Origin: a virus
DNA: 64,000 nt
IMG/VR virus record: IMGVR_UViG_3300028283_000005
Span: 1-64,000 of that record
Direction: 5' to 3' (one strand)
A program made the position numbers and the translations under genes. The notes under the pieces are model-generated. The model was given only the letters and a program-made list of their open reading frames with translations, made no database searches and was not told the origin of the DNA. This document shows positions 39,189-47,204 of the stretch, piece after piece (position 1 is the first letter of the stretch; every line of letters starts with the position of its first letter).

Positions 39189-40148
39189 TTACATGTTTCT
39201 ACGTCTTCCACTTCTAACTTGACCAGGAAGTCCATACATATTAAATCTGTTCAAATCCTGTTTTATTCTTCTCTGTTTTGTCCAAGAGTCTTGTTTCTTT
39301 ATCTCTATAGCTGCCATAATGAAAGCCTCTTCATACAATTGCTTATAATAAACAAGTTTCTGTTGAAGTTGATTGAAGGTCTCATCAGTAATCTGATTGA
39401 TGAGCATCTCAACTAGTTTGAACTTAATGAATGCTTCTACATATTCTTTTATACGATAGTTGTCAGGAACCATCTGATTTCCAACATTATCATAGTCAGT
39501 AGCATAGAATATGAGGTGTACTACACCAGTTCTGAAATTGGTGACAAACTTATTATCCCTGATATCGAAAGAATCCATAGATGATGAGAAGGGAGTGTTC
39601 TGATGTACTCTCGGAACTCTTTCCCAAGCAGAGGTATATTCAACATCACAGTGCTGTTTAGCAGATATATTTCCGGGCTGTAAGAGATATTCCTTATGAA
39701 AGGTTCTGGCAAACTCATTATTGGTTTTGTATATTGCCTGTACAAGATTTGGCATACATGGATCACATGCATCACTTTGGCAAACAGGGTCGTTACAAGG
39801 TTGTCCATCTACAACCATAGGAGATATTTGAATAGTGGTGGCAGATGCCGCCTGAGAATAGAATGAATTAGCTGTCTGATATGGATATCCCGGGATTTCA
39901 GTACAAGCCCATGCTTCTCTTACAGCATAAAAATTATCAGGAAGACGAGATTCAAAATCATCAATATACAGAATTTCTTCAGCAATTGTATATGAAGACT
40001 TACCAAGTTTATTTAGAGCTTTGTTCAACCAACTTGGAAATAATAAATTATCTATAGCACCCGTATCCATGTAACTCTTAAACTCCTCTGTAACAAGAGC
40101 ATAGATTGCTTCAGGACTAACAAATGTATATTTATAATAATAGCTCAT
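39189..40148 (-). CDS. Tail ring/tubular protein (P22 gp4-like position), 319 aa
   Basis: Begins MSYYYKYTFVSPEAIYALVT. Helical N- and C-terminal parts flank a middle with a Cys cluster (QPCNDPVCQSDACDPCMP) and end in a basic tail (GQVRSGRRRNM). Size, position between the IHF-like protein and the large stabilisation protein, and the helical C-terminal half (EAFIKFKLVEMLINQI) fit the crAss-like head-tail ring/tail tubular protein compared with P22 gp4 in the literature. It would form part of the connector below the portal. The 5-nt spacing to the downstream gene shows a shared transcript. Confidence 0.7.
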   Translation of the reverse strand: MSYYYKYTFVSPEAIYALVTEEFKSYMDTGAIDNLLFPSWLNKALNKLGKSSYTIAEEILYIDDFESRLPDNFYAVREAWACTEIPGYPYQTANSFYSQAASATTIQISPMVVDGQPCNDPVCQSDACDPCMPNLVQAIYKTNNEFARTFHKEYLLQPGNISAKQHCDVEYTSAWERVPRVHQNTPFSSSMDSFDIRDNKFVTNFRTGVVHLIFYATDYDNVGNQMVPDNYRIKEYVEAFIKFKLVEMLINQITDETFNQLQQKLVYYKQLYEEAFIMAAIEIKKQDSWTKQRRIKQDLNRFNMYGLPGQVRSGRRRNM

Positions 40149-40154
40149 ACTTAT

Positions 40155-40637
40155 TTATCTTTGGAGTAACCATTCACGGTAAATGTGCTGGTACTTATTG
40201 TTTATAGTGAGATAGTGGGCAAGAAGCCTTGATGTACTTCTGGCAGGCTTAAAATACCACAAATCTACATTTTTGAATCTTGTTGTATGCTTAAACCATT
40301 TCCACCCAAAAAAATAACCTTCTGTGTGAAAATTAAAATTGTATATAACTTTTCCTTTTTCTCTGGTTTTTTTCCAATCAATAGGGAGTCCAATTTTTGA
40401 TTGACCGTTGAATTCTATTGTTTTTTTTCTTTTCTTTTTATTGATTGAAAATTCTCCAAATCCAAAAGGAAATTTTACTTTATCACCAGTTTCAAGAATG
40501 TACTCTTTAAAAGATTCATTGAATTCATAAATAACATTTTTCCATTGATCGAATGTAAGATAGATACTTGGATGTCTTCTACAAAAGTTAGTATAGTTTT
40601 CTCTACTTGCACTGCGCCAATCAACTGCTGTTCTCAT
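40155..40637 (-). CDS. IHF/HU-like fold ring/connector protein, 160 aa
   Basis: Residues ~28-75 (TFDQWKNVIYEFNESFKEYI, then GDKVKFPFGFGEFSINKKKR) match the helix-then-'G..v..p.fG.f...rk' pattern of IHF/HU-like proteins. Two such genes are described among the conserved crAss-like structural genes. The C-terminal half is Trp/Tyr-rich (FGWKWFKHTTRFKNVDLWYF). It overlaps the upstream 245-aa gene by 4 nt. The likely role is a connector component that keeps an IHF-like fold; direct DNA binding cannot be judged from sequence. Confidence is moderate. Confidence 0.65.
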   Translation of the reverse strand: MRTAVDWRSASRENYTNFCRRHPSIYLTFDQWKNVIYEFNESFKEYILETGDKVKFPFGFGEFSINKKKRKKTIEFNGQSKIGLPIDWKKTREKGKVIYNFNFHTEGYFFGWKWFKHTTRFKNVDLWYFKPARSTSRLLAHYLTINNKYQHIYREWLLQR

Positions 40638-41371
40638 CCTCGTTGTGTTTGTGAATCATGTAGTCTAACTCCCTGCTCATCTACATTGTTCAACTGAGGA
40701 TCAGCTGATGTGTTAAAATAGGTACGCAATAGAGTTTGTGATGTAAGTTCCAATGTTTGTTTTTCCAAATATCCGGGAATGAAAGATTCTTTATCCAAGG
40801 GATTCTTACATAATTCTTCTGTACTTGGCGAGCTTCCACAATCACAATCAGGATACATTACCTCATTGGGTACATCTTCTTCAAATAGAGCTGCTATTCT
40901 TATCCTCTGTACCATAGGGTTTGTTATATACAGATAGTCATTTGATATCCAATAGTATTCACTCTTCTTTATGATGGGAAGTTTGAGGAGATTAATGTAT
41001 CTGTTGATTGTAATTTCAGTGAGTTTTATAGCTTTGCCTCGCATGGCATTTATGGAATAAACTCCCTGTATAAGATATTGATAGTTACCTTCGCATATTC
41101 GAGGGAGTTTTAATTTGCTTCTTGATATAGAGCAAGGATCTGCATAATCACAACATTCAGAGATAGGTACCTCTATCATTTCCATACATGGGATTGTGGT
41201 AAAAATAGTATCGGTAGCCCAAAGTCTTCTTAGGTTTGTCTCTCTCTTAATTAATAGTAACCCATTGACTTTCAATTCACTAGCTATCATTCTATCTGTT
41301 GCGATAGCATCTGTAGAAAGTAGTTTATGTAAACTTCTGATATCTGAGACCAATTTCCTTACAATCGCCAT
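40634..41371 (-). CDS. Conserved tail/connector protein, 245 aa
   Basis: First gene after the promoter at 41396-41426 (leader ~18 nt), with start MAIVRKLVSDIRSLHKLLST. It contains paired Cys clusters (ISECCDYADPC, YPDCDCGSS) and a mixed alpha/beta body, with no enzymatic motif. By position, immediately before the IHF-like and gp4-like proteins, it is one of the conserved crAss-like ring/tail proteins. I cannot assign a specific structural name. It is translationally coupled to the next gene through a 4-nt overlap. Confidence 0.65.
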   Translation of the reverse strand: MAIVRKLVSDIRSLHKLLSTDAIATDRMIASELKVNGLLLIKRETNLRRLWATDTIFTTIPCMEMIEVPISECCDYADPCSISRSKLKLPRICEGNYQYLIQGVYSINAMRGKAIKLTEITINRYINLLKLPIIKKSEYYWISNDYLYITNPMVQRIRIAALFEEDVPNEVMYPDCDCGSSPSTEELCKNPLDKESFIPGYLEKQTLELTSQTLLRTYFNTSADPQLNNVDEQGVRLHDSQTQRG

Positions 41372-41395
41372 TGGATATGATATTTAAAATAGATA

Positions 41396-41426
41396 TAAAG
41401 GTATAAACTTTATAGAGAAAAGTCAA
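41396..41426 (-). promoter_or_regulatory. Promoter of the tail block
   Basis: On the minus strand TTG (41424-41426) is followed after 20 nt by TACCTTTA (41396-41403), one base from TAnnTTTG. The -33 region shares the 10-mer TTGACTTTTC with the 57.6-kb late promoter, which supports a common recognition mechanism. Confidence 0.6.
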
Positions 41427-41432
41427 AGTTAA

Positions 41433-41473
41433 TTTAACTAAGACCGTTAATCTCTTTAACTAAATTAGTTAAA
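41433..41473 (-). promoter_or_regulatory. Operator-like repeats: three copies of TTTAACTAA upstream of the tail promoter
   Basis: TTTAACTAA occurs at 41433-41441 and 41455-41463, starts exactly 22 bp (about two helical turns) apart. An inverted copy (TTAGTTAAA) at 41465-41473 makes a 9-bp palindrome with the second. The set lies 7 nt upstream of the -33 element, a place suited to an activator. The palindrome could also add to the terminator of the previous transcript. Confidence 0.5.
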
Positions 41474-41478
41474 AGTAT

Positions 41479-41508
41479 AAATCCTCCCAATGGCAATTGA
41501 GAGGATTT
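41479..41508 (-). terminator. Terminator after the fibre/decoration cassette
   Basis: AAATCCTC ... GAGGATTT forms an 8-bp stem with a ~14-nt loop about 30 nt past the stop of the 193-aa gene. On the minus strand it is followed by the T-rich ATACTTTTAAC. It separates this cassette from the tail promoter. Confidence 0.6.
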
Positions 41509-41537
41509 ATGTAATAGACTATTATTTTAGTTCTTTT

Positions 41538-42119
41538 TTAACAAGTCATGTTATCTATTATCACTCCACTTGAATTTATTTGAAGTGCTTTGCAAGAAGG
41601 TCCTCCCGGAAATCCAACAGGAACTATATCAATAAGATACCATAATCCTCCACCATCAAATACATCAAGTGCTGCAGAGTTATATGCTACACTGCCATTT
41701 GAGAAGATTACATCTACAGACCAAAATGATCTTCCATAGCAAGATAATGCGCAAGCACCTGCACTATCTGATGCACTACCAATTGAACCATTATGGATAT
41801 AAGGAGGAAGAGGAAAAGTAGTGGTGGTTGTAGTTGTAGGTACTCCTGTAGTTGTAGTGGTAGTTGTGCTTGATGTGCTTGTTGTAGTCGTGGTGGTAGG
41901 TACAACTGTAATATCAATAGTAATAGAATTAGTACAATTTCCTTTAGATACCAACTTAACTTGTGTTATTCCATCTGGAGCATTAGAGACATATCCATTA
42001 ACAAGATTTTCTCTGGATACTCCTGTTTCAAATGGATCTGAGAAACCATTCGTATCAGAATATAGATCAAATGGACCAACATCTGCTCCTGCTGTTATAA
42101 GTTTAATATATATATCCAT
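41538..42119 (-). CDS. IKL/GPF-domain decoration protein with poly-Thr linker, 193 aa
   Basis: Three parts: a ~75-aa N-terminal domain (YIKLITAGADVGPFDLYS) paralogous to that of the 287-aa protein at 32.5-33.4 kb; a Thr/Ser linker of ~30 residues; and a ~90-aa Gly/Ser/Cys-containing C-terminal domain ending in NMTC. This suggests an attachment domain, a flexible linker and an exposed binding domain. Its ATG overlaps the upstream stop (TAATG). It is the last gene before a terminator. Likely a fibre or head decoration protein (inference). Confidence 0.65.
   Translation of the reverse strand: MDIYIKLITAGADVGPFDLYSDTNGFSDPFETGVSRENLVNGYVSNAPDGITQVKLVSKGNCTNSITIDITVVPTTTTTTSTSSTTTTTTTGVPTTTTTTTFPLPPYIHNGSIGSASDSAGACALSCYGRSFWSVDVIFSNGSVAYNSAALDVFDGGGLWYLIDIVPVGFPGGPSCKALQINSSGVIIDNMTC
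41818..41908 (-). repeat. ACN (poly-Thr) linker tract
   Basis: About 30 codons of Thr/Ser with single Gly-Val-Pro interruptions separate the two domains of the 193-aa protein. Confidence 0.75.
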
Positions 42120-42973
42120 TAGAGTACTTTATTTATTATACATGCCACATTTTGTGAAGCTCCATTTATAGAAGGAACCATTGGTACTACACCAACAAGA
42201 GTTATATCTGCTGGAGTTATAAAATATATGTCATGGGAACTTGTAACCATATAATTGTCTCCATTATATACATATAATCCGAAAGCATCAATAGGAACTA
42301 TAAGTATTTCAAAAATTTTAGTACCTGTATTGTCAAATTGAGTTATATATGAAGCATAGGTGTTAATATCAAAATTTGATATAAGATACAGATCAGTATT
42401 AGCATTGTAAATTATATCTCCAGTAACTTTCCTATCTGCTCCCATTTCAAATAATAATGAGTCAGTAGCACCTGATGGAGTGAGTGTATATTTAGTTATA
42501 TAATTAGGAGAGCCTCCTCCAACAAGTTCATATGTTTCAGTAACATCATCTGCACTCTTTACAGTTAAACCTGCTCCTACTACAGAATCTACTGTTATTG
42601 TCCTATTAAATACACAAGTAAATGGAGTAAGGGTTATGTCAAATTCATTTATAGTATATCCTCCCGGACTTGTCCATAATTTGGTATCTGTACTTGCTAT
42701 ATCAACAGCTGATCTTCCTGTGGCTACTAAAAATGTACATGCTCCTGTACTTGGTTCAAATCCATAAATATCACCATTTGAAGTTACAAAGAGTACAGCA
42801 CAGGCACTAACGATTTGCGTGGTGGTAGTGGTGGTGGTTACAGGAATAGAAGTGGTAGTTGTAGTGGTGGTGGTAGTGGTAGGAATGACAGTGGTTGTAC
42901 TTGTTGTAGTAGTACAAGCAGGATTTACAGGAAGGAAGAAGTATTCACATAACCTAAAATCAACTACTGTCAT
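42119..42973 (-). CDS. Poly-Thr-linked beta-propeller-like structural protein, 284 aa
   Basis: The open frame reaches 43036, but that part overlaps the preceding collar gene. The start MTVVDFRLCEYFFLPVNPAC at 42973 lies 13 nt after its stop and is preferred. A ~22-residue anchor is followed by a Thr tract (~30 residues), then a ~230-aa domain of repeated short beta-strand units (GDIYGFEPSTGACTFLV, LWTSPGGYTINEFDI, LYLISNFDINTYASYI, and GLYVYNGDNYMVTSSHDIYF). The spacing resembles blades of a beta-propeller. Such domains on virion surfaces can bind glycans or proteins. The propeller call is inferred from periodicity alone. Confidence 0.6.
   Translation of the reverse strand: MTVVDFRLCEYFFLPVNPACTTTTSTTTVIPTTTTTTTTTTSIPVTTTTTTTQIVSACAVLFVTSNGDIYGFEPSTGACTFLVATGRSAVDIASTDTKLWTSPGGYTINEFDITLTPFTCVFNRTITVDSVVGAGLTVKSADDVTETYELVGGGSPNYITKYTLTPSGATDSLLFEMGADRKVTGDIIYNANTDLYLISNFDINTYASYITQFDNTGTKIFEILIVPIDAFGLYVYNGDNYMVTSSHDIYFITPADITLVGVVPMVPSINGASQNVACIINKVL
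42817..42913 (-). repeat. ACN (poly-Thr) linker tract
   Basis: Three Thr runs separated by Val-Ile-Pro, Ser-Ile-Pro-Val and similar spacers, between the short anchor and the propeller-like domain of the 284-aa protein. Confidence 0.75.
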
Positions 42974-42986
42974 AACTATTTGATTA

Positions 42987-44138
42987 TTAGATAGGTATGT
43001 ACATGATATAAAAACAAGCCCTAACAGGATGAACATTTATATGTCCTGCTACATCTATATTATTAGATGCGTTGGTAACAGTAACATTAGTTCCATCCAA
43101 TCCAGTTTTATCTTTTGTATTAGATGTAGTATTGGAAAGAATACCTGAGTTAAAACCAGCAGGTTTAAGATTGATTGCACCAAGTGGTGTTTCGTTTCCA
43201 CCACTAGTACAAGGACCTTCTGTTTGTTGATATTCTATTGAAGTTAAATGTCCGGGGTCAGTGATACCAACCGTAGCAACATGGGTGTGACCAGCTATTT
43301 CTGATGCAGAAAGAACTACTAAGTTTGTTCCATTTTTATCACATAATGTATAATCCATACACCCTTCATTTGCAGGATTAATTTCACGATCATAATCACC
43401 TGATCCCATGGCAGAGACAACACCTATTAAACTTCTTCCTCTTAAATCAGGAGTACCATATTGACCATTACAATAATAAATCTTTTCCCAAATAGTTCCA
43501 GTTAAACCTGCACCACTACCAGAGAATGAGGCTAATATAGCTGGTGTAGGATAAAATGGATATGCCACATAAGGAACCATTCTAACATTCATCGAATTGG
43601 CAGGAGAGATATTAGCCAGATAGTTTTGAATAAGAGTATTAATATTATTAGTTGTGCCTATTGTGACACAAGTGGCAAACAGACTATTCAATGCATCTAT
43701 ATCATCTATTGAATTACAGAGAGTAGTTATGACTTCCTGAAGAATAGCATGAGTACCATCTCTTGGCGCAGCCCTAAGGCACCCTACAGTATAATCAGCT
43801 TCTATAGTATCAATTCTTGCTCTTTCAACAGCAATCTCTGTTTCTATAGCACATATTGCCTGAATAATAGCTGTGAGAACATCTACTAATGTTGGAGAGC
43901 CACACTCCTCACATGGAAAATAGTGCTTTACTGTATCACAGATGAGGGTTGGGTCTATTACAGGGAGTATACCTATTCCACTTAATACTGTGGTTAGATA
44001 ATCGGTTATAGATTTTTCAACTGCTTCTAATGAATCCCCTGTATGGATATTAAGAAATGTTATTGGACTTCCTGTGTATTTTACACATTTATCTGATGTG
44101 GTTTCTACACAACCACCGAAACAATTTGTACAAGACAT
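42987..44138 (-). CDS. Phage tail collar-domain protein, 383 aa
   Basis: The region around residues 225-260 (WEKIYYCNGQYGTPDLRGRS) is the classic phage tail-collar motif. Further hallmarks are SEIAGHTH and the C-terminal INVHPVRACFYIMYIPI. The N-terminal ~190 residues are helical with Cys pairs (SCTNCFGGC, CEECG), probably the virion attachment and trimerisation part. Collar-domain proteins form short fibres or fibre shafts. It begins a cassette of fibre or decoration genes and is followed after 13 nt by the propeller-like protein. The family call is strong; its exact place on the virion is not known. Confidence 0.85.
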   Translation of the reverse strand: MSCTNCFGGCVETTSDKCVKYTGSPITFLNIHTGDSLEAVEKSITDYLTTVLSGIGILPVIDPTLICDTVKHYFPCEECGSPTLVDVLTAIIQAICAIETEIAVERARIDTIEADYTVGCLRAAPRDGTHAILQEVITTLCNSIDDIDALNSLFATCVTIGTTNNINTLIQNYLANISPANSMNVRMVPYVAYPFYPTPAILASFSGSGAGLTGTIWEKIYYCNGQYGTPDLRGRSLIGVVSAMGSGDYDREINPANEGCMDYTLCDKNGTNLVVLSASEIAGHTHVATVGITDPGHLTSIEYQQTEGPCTSGGNETPLGAINLKPAGFNSGILSNTTSNTKDKTGLDGTNVTVTNASNNIDVAGHINVHPVRACFYIMYIPI

Positions 44139-44159
44139 AATTTATATATTAAGAGGTGA

Positions 44160-44540
44160 TTAATTTGGACTAATTGTGGTTATTGTTGTAGTGGTAGTTG
44201 TGGTATGGGGGACAGTAGTGGTGGTTGATGTTGTAGTGATGATTGTGACATCATCATTACATGATGTGCAAACTTCACCAACAGTAAGTCTTCTTACCAC
44301 ACTGGAAATCATTTCTACTGTATAATCCTCACAGTAATCAGGACTTACTTGTTTATAAGTGAGTATTCGTTTGTAGTTCAGCAGATCATACATCACTACT
44401 GCTGAAATACTATTGGTTAACAGGAATACTACATTTCCATATAAAACATGTCCTAATTTTGCTAGCTTGCAGTCTATCTTATTTAAAAGTATCTGAATGT
44501 CATTACACTCCGAACAATTTGTAAGCTTTGGCTGTAACAT
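44160..44540 (-). CDS. Small structural protein with poly-Thr tail, 126 aa
   Basis: The N-terminal ~100 residues include Cys pairs (NCSEC, CTSC) and a helical segment (LLNKIDCKLAKLGHVL). The C-terminus is Thr-rich (TTTSTTTTVPHTTTTTTT) and ends SPN. Its first 38 nt overlap the 45-aa Cys-rich gene upstream in another frame. No family recognised. The Thr tail places it with the other poly-Thr virion proteins, perhaps as an anchoring subunit. Confidence 0.65.
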   Translation of the reverse strand: MLQPKLTNCSECNDIQILLNKIDCKLAKLGHVLYGNVVFLLTNSISAVVMYDLLNYKRILTYKQVSPDYCEDYTVEMISSVVRRLTVGEVCTSCNDDVTIITTTSTTTTVPHTTTTTTTITTISPN

Positions 44541-44640
44541 CTATTACTCCTTTCTTAATTTTTCTACAAGCTGAACATAATCCATTAACTAACTGACATC
44601 CGCAAGAGACTTGCTTTCCGCAACCAACACAGGTTTTCAT
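44503..44640 (-). CDS. Tiny Cys-rich zinc-ribbon-like protein, 45 aa
   Basis: The sequence MKTCVGCGKQVSCGCQLVNG is followed by LCSACRK, giving CxxC ... CxC ... CxxC, enough ligands for one zinc site. The ATG at 44640 is 1 nt from the stop of the 186-aa gene upstream, and the 3' end overlaps the 126-aa gene by 38 nt. Short basic Cys-rich proteins of this sort occur in crAss-like genomes. The compact fit between neighbours argues it is a real gene despite its length. Function unknown. Confidence 0.6.
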   Translation of the reverse strand: MKTCVGCGKQVSCGCQLVNGLCSACRKIKKGVIDVTAKAYKLFGV

Positions 44641-44641
44641 A

Positions 44642-45202
44642 TTACGAGAAGTTTATGATATAATTATTTCCTGAACATCCGCAATCTTCTGAAATAAAAG
44701 AATCCAACATTTTATCTGCTTGAATATAAAGTTTGGTTGCTTCTATGATGGCACAGTTATTGGCTGCAGCAATTGCCCCCTGTATAAAGAAATATATACT
44801 CATGAGATCGACCTTGGCTTGAGTTTTTATAGCCTTATCACATTCCATCATATCAAGCTTCATGAATGCATTGTCAAACTTCTGTTGAAGTTTATCTACC
44901 CTTAGTATTCTTTTTTTAATAGAAGAAACAAGTTCGCCTGTAATCATATATGAAATACAATAGTTTCCATCAGGAAGAGGTTCGACAATAGTAGATATAC
45001 TTAAATCTATCGAATTATAGATATTCGTACTGTTAACCGTAAACGGAACATCTGTCACTATACCAAATCCCGGCACATCTATAGTGAGTGTGACTGTGGG
45101 AGGAGTAGTAATATATACAGACATATCAACAATTGCCAATGTAGTGATATCGTAAGTAGGAAGCATCACTATATTATAAGATTCGGTACCGGGAGTTGCC
45201 AT
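44642..45202 (-). CDS. Ig-like plus helical virion protein, 186 aa
   Basis: The N-terminal ~90 residues are beta-rich and Ig-like (VTLTIDVPGFGIVTDVPFTV, then PDGNYCISYMI). The C-terminal half is helical (RVDKLQQKFDNAFMKLDMME) and ends with CGCSG. It starts shortly after the terminator at 45214-45251, so it either depends on read-through or has its own unseen promoter. A conserved head- or tail-associated protein by position. No specific name supported. Confidence 0.6.
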   Translation of the reverse strand: MATPGTESYNIVMLPTYDITTLAIVDMSVYITTPPTVTLTIDVPGFGIVTDVPFTVNSTNIYNSIDLSISTIVEPLPDGNYCISYMITGELVSSIKKRILRVDKLQQKFDNAFMKLDMMECDKAIKTQAKVDLMSIYFFIQGAIAAANNCAIIEATKLYIQADKMLDSFISEDCGCSGNNYIINFS

Positions 45203-45213
45203 AATATTGATTT

Positions 45214-45251
45214 AAAATAAAAAGGGGGTAGGGAGTTTGTCCCCCACCCCC
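45214..45251 (-). terminator. Strong intrinsic terminator after the capsid-proximal genes
   Basis: A GC-rich stem (GGGGGTGGG ... CCCTACCCCC) with a short loop lies downstream of the 387-aa gene. On the minus strand it is followed by TTTTTATTTT. In an AT-rich genome this is conspicuous and separates 46.4 kb expression from the fibre cassette. Confidence 0.8.
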
Positions 45252-45278
45252 TTGGTATTTTTATGAATTAAAAACTTA

Positions 45279-46442
45279 TTAAGTTAAGACAGTTGTGGTA
45301 GTTGTGGTTGTAGTAATACAAGCACCACTTTCATCAACAGGAGCACCAAGTGCAGCAGTGAGGATAGCAGAAACTGCCGTAGCTTCAGTACTAGATTTCT
45401 GAACAGCAATAATCACCATATTATCTTCAGGAACATAATCGCCCCAATTCTGGAGAGCTTTATCATATTCATTGAATTTAATATAATAGGTGTCATAGGT
45501 AGTTCCATCAGTAACCCAACTTTCGTAGTTACCATTGTATCCCATCATCCTATACAGATGTTTCAGATATCCAGCCTGATAGCTGTAATAATTCTTCTCC
45601 ATCTGTTTGATTTCCTCAGAGGTACCTTTTGTATAATTAGAGTTCTGAGTAGTAGTGGATACAGCAACGATGTTGCAAGCATCACTAACAATGAAATCAG
45701 CAGTTGTAGCAGGTCCACTATAAACAAATGTCCTGAACCACATCCTGTCATATTCATATGGGAAGGCAGAAACATCACAAGGCTGACCATATTTAGTCAG
45801 TGCTTTGCCCTGAATTTCCAGAATAGTTCCATTAACATTGCTGAAGGTAAAGAAATCTGATAAGGTAATGTTGTCAGAATTACTTCCTGTCTGACCAGAA
45901 GGTAAAAGGAAATTAGGAGCAGTTGCTTCCAGCTTTACAATGAAAGCATCAATAAGATCATCTACATCAACTGTGTCACAAGGGCTGTCTCCACAATCAC
46001 AACAAGGAGCAACGACAGTTACACTACGAGTGAAACCATTGAAATAAAGAGTATCAAGATAACTTGAATGAGCACGGATGGTTAATGTGACAACATCGCC
46101 ACATTTAACATCCCAACTACCAATGTCGATTATCTGATTGATAGGTGTAGGGCAACCTGTTACTTTGTAAAACTCAGTAACATTGCTTTTGCAATTAGCT
46201 GTAGGACAACCTTTGATTTTGTCCGAGCGTTTACTGCCCTGTAAATAGGTGTTTGTCCTACCTTGAGCAACATAGAAATAATCACCAGCCTGAATCGTAG
46301 GACTGGTTGCGTTTGTTACAGCAGCATAAGCTTGATTAAAAAATCCAACTTGACCAGCTGTGAGGTCCTGTGTAGAATTGGCACTGGCGATTGGTACGCC
46401 AACCGGCACTACAAACAGAGTAGTCAATGAAAAATCAGCCAT
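45279..46442 (-). CDS. Conserved virion protein with Thr-rich tail, 387 aa
   Basis: Starts MADFSLTTLFVVPVG. It is beta-rich and contains several Cys clusters (CPTANCKS, VAPCCDCGDSPC). A C-terminal helical region (EEIKQMEKNYYSYQAGYLKH) precedes a final Thr stretch (CITTTTTTTTVLT). It lies between the 243-aa capsid-neighbour gene and a strong terminator, the position of a head-auxiliary or major tail-associated protein in crAss-like phages. The terminator right behind it suggests high, separately controlled expression. No enzymatic motif. The structural role is inferred. Confidence 0.65.
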   Translation of the reverse strand: MADFSLTTLFVVPVGVPIASANSTQDLTAGQVGFFNQAYAAVTNATSPTIQAGDYFYVAQGRTNTYLQGSKRSDKIKGCPTANCKSNVTEFYKVTGCPTPINQIIDIGSWDVKCGDVVTLTIRAHSSYLDTLYFNGFTRSVTVVAPCCDCGDSPCDTVDVDDLIDAFIVKLEATAPNFLLPSGQTGSNSDNITLSDFFTFSNVNGTILEIQGKALTKYGQPCDVSAFPYEYDRMWFRTFVYSGPATTADFIVSDACNIVAVSTTTQNSNYTKGTSEEIKQMEKNYYSYQAGYLKHLYRMMGYNGNYESWVTDGTTYDTYYIKFNEYDKALQNWGDYVPEDNMVIIAVQKSSTEATAVSAILTAALGAPVDESGACITTTTTTTTVLT

Positions 46443-46472
46443 TTGTTTAAGTATTAAGGGTTAGTATTAAAT

Positions 46473-47204
46473 TTATTCACTTTTTTGTATTCTACTTTGA
46501 GCTGTACTCATTGCTCCAGCATTTTCAGTATATCCTGCGATGTCCTGTACTGTTAGATCAACAAGTTCATCCTCCAAGTAATTCTTTAATTCACAATTTT
46601 CATTAACGGAATTAGTTCCATCCAATTTTACATATCCCTCTTTATCAATGTATTTGGGATAACGAATATAGGATAGATAGAGTTTTATAGGTGTAAAGGT
46701 TCCGTCTGTAAAGATAGCAATTTCATCTGAAGAAATATAACTACATGTTTCTTGATATTCAAATGATGGTTTATAATGAACATTGTTCAAAACAAACTGA
46801 AGATCACCATGACTTAGTAAATCTCTATTTATCCATATCTTTCTGTTTTTGCATTTCCCTTTATCAGCAAGAATATATGCATCAACATAGAACATGTATG
46901 CAGGAGAAACTCCCAATAGGGAAGCTGTCCATTTATTTAATTCTTTGTTTACAAGAGCAAGAGTAAGAGGATGATCTTCAAAAGACTCTATGAGCTTCTG
47001 AAGATCTTCGTATCTCTTTCTGGTTGAATCCATTCCAGTTCCCAGAGGAGTGGTAGGACCATCAACCTTTTGTTTAATTAGTTTGAGCTGTGCCTCATTC
47101 AAGGATAATATCTTATCCTCTAATTGAATCTGCTGATGTTCATTAGTAGATAGCTTATTTAGTTTTTGATCTATTTTGTATAATAAACTATCTACAGGAA
47201 TCAT
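46473..47204 (-). CDS. Conserved virion protein near the capsid gene, 243 aa
   Basis: The N-terminal ~60 residues form a coiled coil (LLYKIDQKLNKLSTNEHQQI and on). The middle is mixed alpha/beta with FYVDAYILADKGKCKNRKIW, and a C-terminal strand region (SDEIAIFTDGTFTPIKLYLS) follows. The 4-nt overlap with the 322-aa gene shows coupling. It belongs to the conserved crAss-like set between the capsid and tail genes, probably a connector/adaptor protein. Precise role unknown. Confidence 0.65.
   Translation of the reverse strand: MIPVDSLLYKIDQKLNKLSTNEHQQIQLEDKILSLNEAQLKLIKQKVDGPTTPLGTGMDSTRKRYEDLQKLIESFEDHPLTLALVNKELNKWTASLLGVSPAYMFYVDAYILADKGKCKNRKIWINRDLLSHGDLQFVLNNVHYKPSFEYQETCSYISSDEIAIFTDGTFTPIKLYLSYIRYPKYIDKEGYVKLDGTNSVNENCELKNYLEDELVDLTVQDIAGYTENAGAMSTAQSRIQKSE

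Noticed and set aside
42974-43036. N-terminal extension of the propeller-like protein with a signal-like helix (MFILLGLVFISC)
   Set aside because: It lies within the collar gene's conserved C-terminus read in another frame. The later Met gives normal 13-nt spacing.
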